Shown here piece after piece: positions 9,760 through 13,453 of a stretch of 13,453 nt of DNA. Positions within the stretch are counted from its first letter, which is position 1; each line of letters begins with the position of its first letter. Source of the DNA: Epichloe hybrida. Lineage: Eukaryota > Ascomycota > Sordariomycetes > Hypocreales > Clavicipitaceae. Location: assembly GCA_019022495.1 (NCBI GenBank), contig JAFEKR010000153.1:1-13453 (forward strand), read 5' to 3'. The notes below the pieces were generated by a model. It ran no database searches and had not been told where the DNA came from. It was given only the letters and a program-made list of their open reading frames with translations. The translations under genes were made by a program, and so were the position numbers.

Positions 9760-9892
9760 GATGGAGGGAGAGAAAAGTGGGAAGAGTATGAGTTCTCGAG
9801 GCGTCTCGGTTAGAAGAGAGAAGATTGACAACGATAGCTCCACCTGTGCGCCGGGCATGGTTGGTGGTGGGGAGCGCCAGATTGATGAAATC

Positions 9893-9903
9893 GATAAGAT
9901 AAC
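9893..9903 (+). promoter_or_regulatory. Overlapping GATAAG/GATAAC pair
   Basis: The sequence GATAAGATAAC carries two overlapping GATA cores, potential sites for GATA factors such as SreA or the nitrogen regulator AreA. It lies about 135 bp upstream of the bre2 ATG, so it could be in the bre2 leader. Short motifs like this occur by chance. Confidence 0.3.
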
Positions 9904-9950
9904 ATGACATGAGCATCAGTGGCCAGTGAGACAGACAAGCAGGCGGGCAA

Positions 9951-9970
9951 CCAATCCCAGGCGTGGCATT
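9951..9970 (+). promoter_or_regulatory. Candidate CBC:HapX site 1 (CCAAT-N12-ATT)
   Basis: CCAAT at 9951-9955 is followed after exactly 12 bases by ATT at 9968-9970. This fits the CSAAT-N12-RWT pattern that I recall for joint binding of the CCAAT-binding complex and the iron regulator HapX in aspergilli. The match is seen directly; binding is inference. Confidence 0.45.
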
Positions 9971-9976
9971 GCCTTG

Positions 9977-9985
9977 TTATCTGAA
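9977..9985 (-). promoter_or_regulatory. Candidate SreA-type GATA site (TTCAGATAA on the minus strand)
   Basis: The plus-strand TTATCTGAA is the reverse complement of TTCAGATAA. This differs at one position from the ATCWGATAA consensus reported for SreA-family repressors. It lies between two CCAAT-N12-RWT motifs, which suggests possible autoregulation of sreA. Confidence 0.4.
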
Positions 9986-10055
9986 ACAGGTCTAGACCTT
10001 CCGACGGCCGATGCTTTGGTCCCCTGCGCTTCTGCGTGACTTGCCCCGCCACGAA

Positions 10056-10075
10056 CCAATCAAAAAGTGGCAAAT
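10056..10075 (+). promoter_or_regulatory. Candidate CBC:HapX site 2 (CCAAT-N12-AAT)
   Basis: CCAAT at 10056-10060 is followed after exactly 12 bases by AAT at 10073-10075, a second match to CSAAT-N12-RWT on the same strand. It is about 1.23 kb upstream of the sreA ATG and about 300 bp upstream of the bre2 ATG. Confidence 0.45.
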
Positions 10076-10430
10076 ATAATCAGACGACGCTGAAAGGCTT
10101 TTTTGTTCAGAGCCGCAGACGCTAGTGACGCCCACAGGAGGGTCGGGGAGGACGGAAGACGCGCTTTTTGCTTCGAGTTGTGGATTTTCCCAGGTTGGCC
10201 GTGGCCTGTCAGCATGGCGGCGACTTTCGGACCCATCTGCCGGGACGGGGCATTTCCTACATGTACATGTATGTACAAGACATCTTTACATTACGGAGTA
10301 GAACTTGGCGGGATCCCTCGAAAGTCAACTTCAACCGGCGTGTCTTTTCCCATTTGGCTGGCACGCTTTGGCCCTGCCTGACCGACTGGCTGCTTCAGCT
10401 TCTGCATTGTTGAGTTGCATTCCGGTGCAG

Positions 10431-10431
<1 letters not shown>

Positions 10432-10462
<31 letters not shown>

Positions 10463-10478
10463 CGCAGTCGCAGTCGCA
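10432..10478. repeat. Hexanucleotide microsatellite (CGCAGA)n/(CGCAGT)n
   Basis: Four to five CGCAGA units are followed by about three CGCAGT units, with one A-to-T change marking the switch. Short open frames over it read Asp-Ala/Val-Ala on one strand and look like by-products of the repeat, not genes. Confidence 0.85.
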
Positions 10479-10574
10479 CCCACGGCATTTGAAGATACAG
10501 AGACGATCAGACAGGCAAACAAGACAGGGGAGAGCCCAGGGCGGCACATGCAGACCGCTTCTGCCTAGGCAAAG

Positions 10575-10620
10575 CTTGTCTTGTCTTGTCTGTCTGTCTT
10601 GTCTTGTTCTTGCTTGTCTT
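10575..10620. repeat. CTTGT/CTGT pyrimidine-rich simple repeat
   Basis: A run of CTTGT and CTGT units with interruptions, in the sreA upstream region. It is likely a slippage-prone low-complexity stretch. Confidence 0.8.
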
Positions 10621-10820
10621 CTCCCGACCTGGGTTGGCACGTTAGGCCAATCCCTTCCACCCCTTCCACCCTTGTAATAACCATACATATGTATGTATTG
10701 CTCTGCTCGTCTTAGGTCCGGGGTAGTTCGCGTTTCGTCGTCACTCCGTTCCTTCCCTCGTCCCAGTTTCTCATCATCAGTCTGCTTGCCGCAAAGTCGC
10801 CTTTCTGCTGCTCCTGACAT

Positions 10821-10850
10821 CTCACCTAAACCTCACCTGAACCTCACCTG
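10821..10850. repeat. 11 bp tandem repeat with three CTCACCT boxes
   Basis: CTCACCTAAAC, CTCACCTGAAC and CTCACCTG follow each other with an 11 bp period, about one helical turn. They lie about 460-490 bp upstream of the sreA ATG. Confidence 0.75.
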
Positions 10851-11238
10851 TTTCGCGAGTCAACTGCATTTGGCTTCGGCCGGGGCTCGGCACATCCGAT
10901 TTGTTTCAGTGCACGGCGACCTTTGTCCAGATCAAGGCCTGCTTACACATCGGCTTTGTTTGGTTCGATGCTCGATGCTCAACTCATCCCTGCCTGCCCT
11001 TTTTTCTTTTCATCAACCTTGACTTGTGTCACGTCACACCAAGTCGCCGTCATCTGCCACACAATTAATTGTTCGGTCTTTTCGAAACCAACGCCGGATC
11101 CCAGTATCGGTCCATGTGGTGTTAATTGTCCGACTCGGAGTATCTAACTCGCCGGCACAAATCTTTTCTGATCGCTGTTCTGCAACACAGCTATCCCTCC
11201 CGCCACCATCATCACTCGGATATATCACCACGTCCATC

Positions 11239-11240
<2 letters not shown>

Positions 11241-11269
<29 letters not shown>
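11241..11269. repeat. Uninterrupted run of 29 T
   Basis: A homopolymer 39 bp upstream of the sreA start codon. It could be a nucleosome-excluding poly(dA:dT) element or lie in the transcribed leader. Its exact length is uncertain in any sequencing read. Confidence 0.85.
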
Positions 11270-11271
<2 letters not shown>

Positions 11272-11307
11272 CCCGTCACAAATCGATCCCTTCTGTTGTG
11301 CTTTTCC

Positions 11308-13166
11308 ATGCCAATGAGCGAGGTATCGCGACCGGCGATGCACCCACTGATTCATCAGCGTGAAGCCGGCTCCATGAGGACAGCGTTGCCTTCGAGGCCC
11401 ATGTCGTCCAAGCATCGCGACCCAACAACAGATCGAGCGTCATCGCAGCAAGACAACCGAGCGCTACAACGACATGACGGTAGCACATCTCCCAGATCAA
11501 GAGCGAGCCTAAGCGATGACGGAACCACGTCTCCTAGAGGGCCTGGTAGCCCCAGCTCAACTACTGGAGAGCCCAACGCAAAGTCCAAGTCTGGCGGCGG
11601 TGCTGCTGGCCAAGGTGGTCAGGTTTGCAGGTTTGCAATGTTGTTTCAGAAGGCTGCACATGACCATGTCTTGGCTAACTTGGATAAGCAACTGCGGCAC
11701 TACCCGAACACCGTTATGGAGGAGATCACCTCAAGGTGCCACGATATGCAATGCTTGTGGCCTCTACCAAAAAGCGAGAAATGCCGCCAGACCGACAAGT
11801 TTGAAAAAACCGCCCAATGTAGTGGCTGCTCGACCGACGCCACCAAAAGCGATAACATCAGGGTCCAAACCAGGGCCAAGTACTAGCTCTTCACACTACG
11901 TCTCTGCCGATCAAATATCAACTGGGACATGTCCTGGCGGCGGAAGATGCAATGGAACCGGCGGTGCCGAAGGTTGCAACGGCTGCCCTGCATTCAACAA
12001 TCGCGTGTCGAAAACTGCTCAGCTCAACATGACGCAAAAGCAAAAGGGCGGCGGCTGTGGAAGCCGAGCTGAAAGCTCGAGACCTGACCTTGCTCCAATC
12101 GATGTGAATTCGCTTCAGCAATCACATAGCCAAGACTCTTCTATGGTTATTGCTTGCCAAAACTGTGGTACCACGATTACCCCTTTGTGGAGGCGGGACG
12201 AGAGCGGCCACACGATCTGCAATGCTTGTGGTGAGTGCATGGCTTTTTTTTTCTCTTGCTTCTTTACTTTGTATTGGCAGCCCCCTGTTTCGAGGCTTCA
12301 GCTTAGTGGCCAGGCCATCTTGTACACTTTGGATGACTGACGAACATGCTCGATCGACAGGCCTTTATTACAAACTGCACGGAGTTCATAGACCAATGAC
12401 GATGAAGAAGGCAACGATTAAGCGGCGAAAACGTGTTATTCCGGCTGCGCAGGATGAAGAGATGGAAGATGTGGCAGATTTGTCAGAGGCGCAACAGACG
12501 GAAGGGACTCCCGAAAGAGGCACAGAAAACGATGATGGATCCATCAACCTGGGACTTCGGCGTCAATCAGAGCAATGCGCCGTGGCCATCGAAGCCGGAC
12601 CGCCAGGGAACCGAAGCAATGGGCAGGCTTCTGCCTTGTCTTCGGCCTCGGATCTCGCCGCCTACCATCATAGAAGCGGAAACTCGCACAACGTGTCGGG
12701 TCATGGCAGCGAGGAGAATCGCTTGCCGCCAATGTCATCAATGGCTGCTGTCTCGGATAGGCAGTCTTCCATGTCTCCGGCATCATTCCTTTCCCCGCGA
12801 AGAAAACGATCATTCTCCGCCACGGACACGGAGGCGGGCAGTAGCGCAGATCTTGGACCAGAGAGCGCAAAGCGAATCTCGTCGATAAAATCCATTCTCA
12901 ACCCACCTGGTGACAGCATCAACGGACGCGGAAGTGCCGACATGGATGACTACACGTTGCCGCCGCTCCGGTCGGCAGGCGGATTCCTGGGTCCACGAAT
13001 GCAGTCCGTTTCGCCCGGTCTGGGGACGTCAAAAGACGGACAAGAACTAGGGGACCGAGCCGACAACGACCGTATCAAGGCAGAGCGCCGATCAGCTCTG
13101 CAAAAAGAAGCGGATCGTATGAGGGAGGAGCTTGCTGCGAAGGAGCGGGAGCTTATGGAACTGTGA
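11308..13166 (+). CDS. sreA: SreA-family GATA repressor of siderophore biosynthesis
   Basis: Three exons, 11308-11630, 11689-12230 and 12361-13166, give 556 residues. Orthologues (SreA, SRE, Urbs1, Sre1) repress siderophore synthesis and iron uptake when iron is plentiful and bind GATA sites in the nucleus. Finger 1 is C-x2-C-x17-C-x2-C at Cys107, 110, 128 and 131. The family's cysteine-rich region follows, [20 protein letters not shown], with Cys189, 195, 204 and 207, implicated in iron sensing. Finger 2 uses Cys264, 267, 285 and 288 and is followed by a basic stretch ([11 protein letters not shown], 304-314). The C-terminal 34 residues form a charged coiled coil, also typical of the family. 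Intron 1 (58 bp, GTTTGC to GATAAG, branch CTAAC) splits finger 1 between Cys107 and Cys110. Intron 2 (130 bp, GTGAGT to GACAG, branch CTGAC) follows Cys288. Both splices are confirmed by the restored fingers. The start at 11308 is the first suitable ATG; the one at 11314 is an alternative. CCAAT/GATA motifs upstream suggest iron control. Confidence 0.93.
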
Positions 13167-13453
13167 AATTTCTAATGCTTAATGCGCAGACCTCTGCATG
13201 GTGTATGGGAGGAAAAGACTGAAAAATGGAGCGATTTTGGAATTACGCGATGCCTTGTGGTCAAGGAATCCCCAGGATCTTTCATTTACCTATGAGGCGT
13301 CCTGGCTCCTTTTTTTTTTTTTTTTTCATTTTTTATGTTTAATACTTTCAAGAGCCTGGCATGGGTAACGGCGTCGCATCGAACCCTGCCCCCCGCGAGG
13401 AAGAGGAGACAGGAAGCTGAAATGTCTGATGAATAGATGACCTAGCTGAGGGC
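13167..13453. other. sreA 3' flank, no gene seen
   Basis: 287 bp to the window edge, likely sreA 3' UTR and spacer. It contains a 17-base T run (13310-13326) followed by further T-rich sequence. No coding frame with recognisable content is visible. Confidence 0.5.

Larger units (their letters stand above)
9760..11307. promoter_or_regulatory. Long divergent bre2-sreA intergenic region
   Basis: 1548 bp without a convincing gene. Going towards sreA it contains a GATA pair (9893-9903), two CCAAT-N12-RWT motifs (9951-9970, 10056-10075), a GATA site between them (9977-9985), a 12 bp palindrome (ACATGTACATGT, 10259-10270), hexamer repeats (10432-10478), TTGTC repeats (10575-10620), a 14 bp palindrome (10682-10695), an 11 bp tandem repeat (10821-10850) and a 29-base T run (11241-11269). 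Several short plus-strand frames, such as the 109-codon one from ATG 10693, could be upstream ORFs if the sreA leader is long. Confidence 0.5.

Noticed and set aside
9760..9858. Upstream ATG at 9858 as the bre2 start
   Set aside because: The extra 33 residues are hydrophobic and unlike the low-complexity polar N-terminus that follows. ATG 9759 gives the more plausible beginning.
10291..10568. Overlapping frames with Asp-Ala, Val-Ala or Arg-Leu repeats
   Set aside because: They are produced by the CGCAGA/CGCAGT microsatellite on both strands and show no other protein-like content.
10952..10975. GGTTCGATGC, checked as a possible tRNA T-arm
   Set aside because: It does not fit the GGTTCRANNCC consensus and no anticodon or acceptor arms are found around it.
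12150..12362. Long open frame running through sreA intron 2
   Set aside because: The GTGAGT/CGACAG boundaries and the restored finger 2 sequence show this is intronic. The open frame is accidental.
1..13453. Mobile elements, CRISPR arrays, viral remnants or a biosynthetic cluster
   Set aside because: No transposase, reverse transcriptase, terminal repeat pair, spacer array or clustered enzyme genes were seen. The genes are core fungal functions.

Overview
The window reads as nuclear DNA of a filamentous ascomycete, most likely a sordariomycete and possibly Hypocreales. Genes are split by short GT-AG introns of 58-140 bp with CTGAC/CTAAC-type branch points. Intergenic regions are long and pyrimidine-rich. 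The recognisable proteins belong to fungal families: a two-finger GATA repressor with the SreA cysteine-rich region, Clr2, Nse1 and Bre2/Ash2. The taxonomic call is inference from gene content and style, not from any marker gene. I see no rRNA, tRNA, CRISPR array, transposon or viral gene.

Layout. (1) 343-1423 (+): a two-exon gene for a cysteine-rich protein with repeated zinc-ribbon-like modules, function unknown. (2) 2158-4139 (-): a two-exon Clr2-family heterochromatin silencing protein carrying a long Pro/Gln tract, convergent with gene 1. (3) 4782-5795 (+): an intronless Nse1, the RING-like subunit of the SMC5/6 complex, divergent from clr2 across a 642 bp shared promoter region. (4) 6379-7655 (+): a two-exon gene for an unrecognised charged, helical protein with one predicted membrane segment near its C-terminus. 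(5) 7962-9759 (-): a Bre2/Ash2-type subunit of the Set1/COMPASS H3K4 methyltransferase. Both ends and one exon are well preserved, but the reading frame is broken by stops and frame changes in about 95 bp at the start of the SPRY domain. (6) 11308-13166 (+): a three-exon GATA factor of the SreA/SRE/Urbs1 family, the repressor of siderophore synthesis and iron uptake.

How they fit. Clr2, Nse1 and Bre2 all act on chromatin, but this looks like loose neighbourhood rather than a pathway cluster. SreA is the only iron-homeostasis gene. The 1.55 kb divergent bre2-sreA spacer holds two CCAAT-N12-RWT motifs, the pattern I recall for joint binding of the CCAAT-binding complex and HapX, plus GATA motifs, one of them a near match to the SreA-type site. 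This fits the known HapX/SreA mutual control circuit.

The two observations most worth checking are the lesion in bre2 (genuine pseudogene, sequence error, or unusual splicing) and the candidate iron-responsive cluster at 9893-10075. I found no clearly novel multi-gene system. The rest is well-formed core fungal genome plus two uncharacterised proteins.
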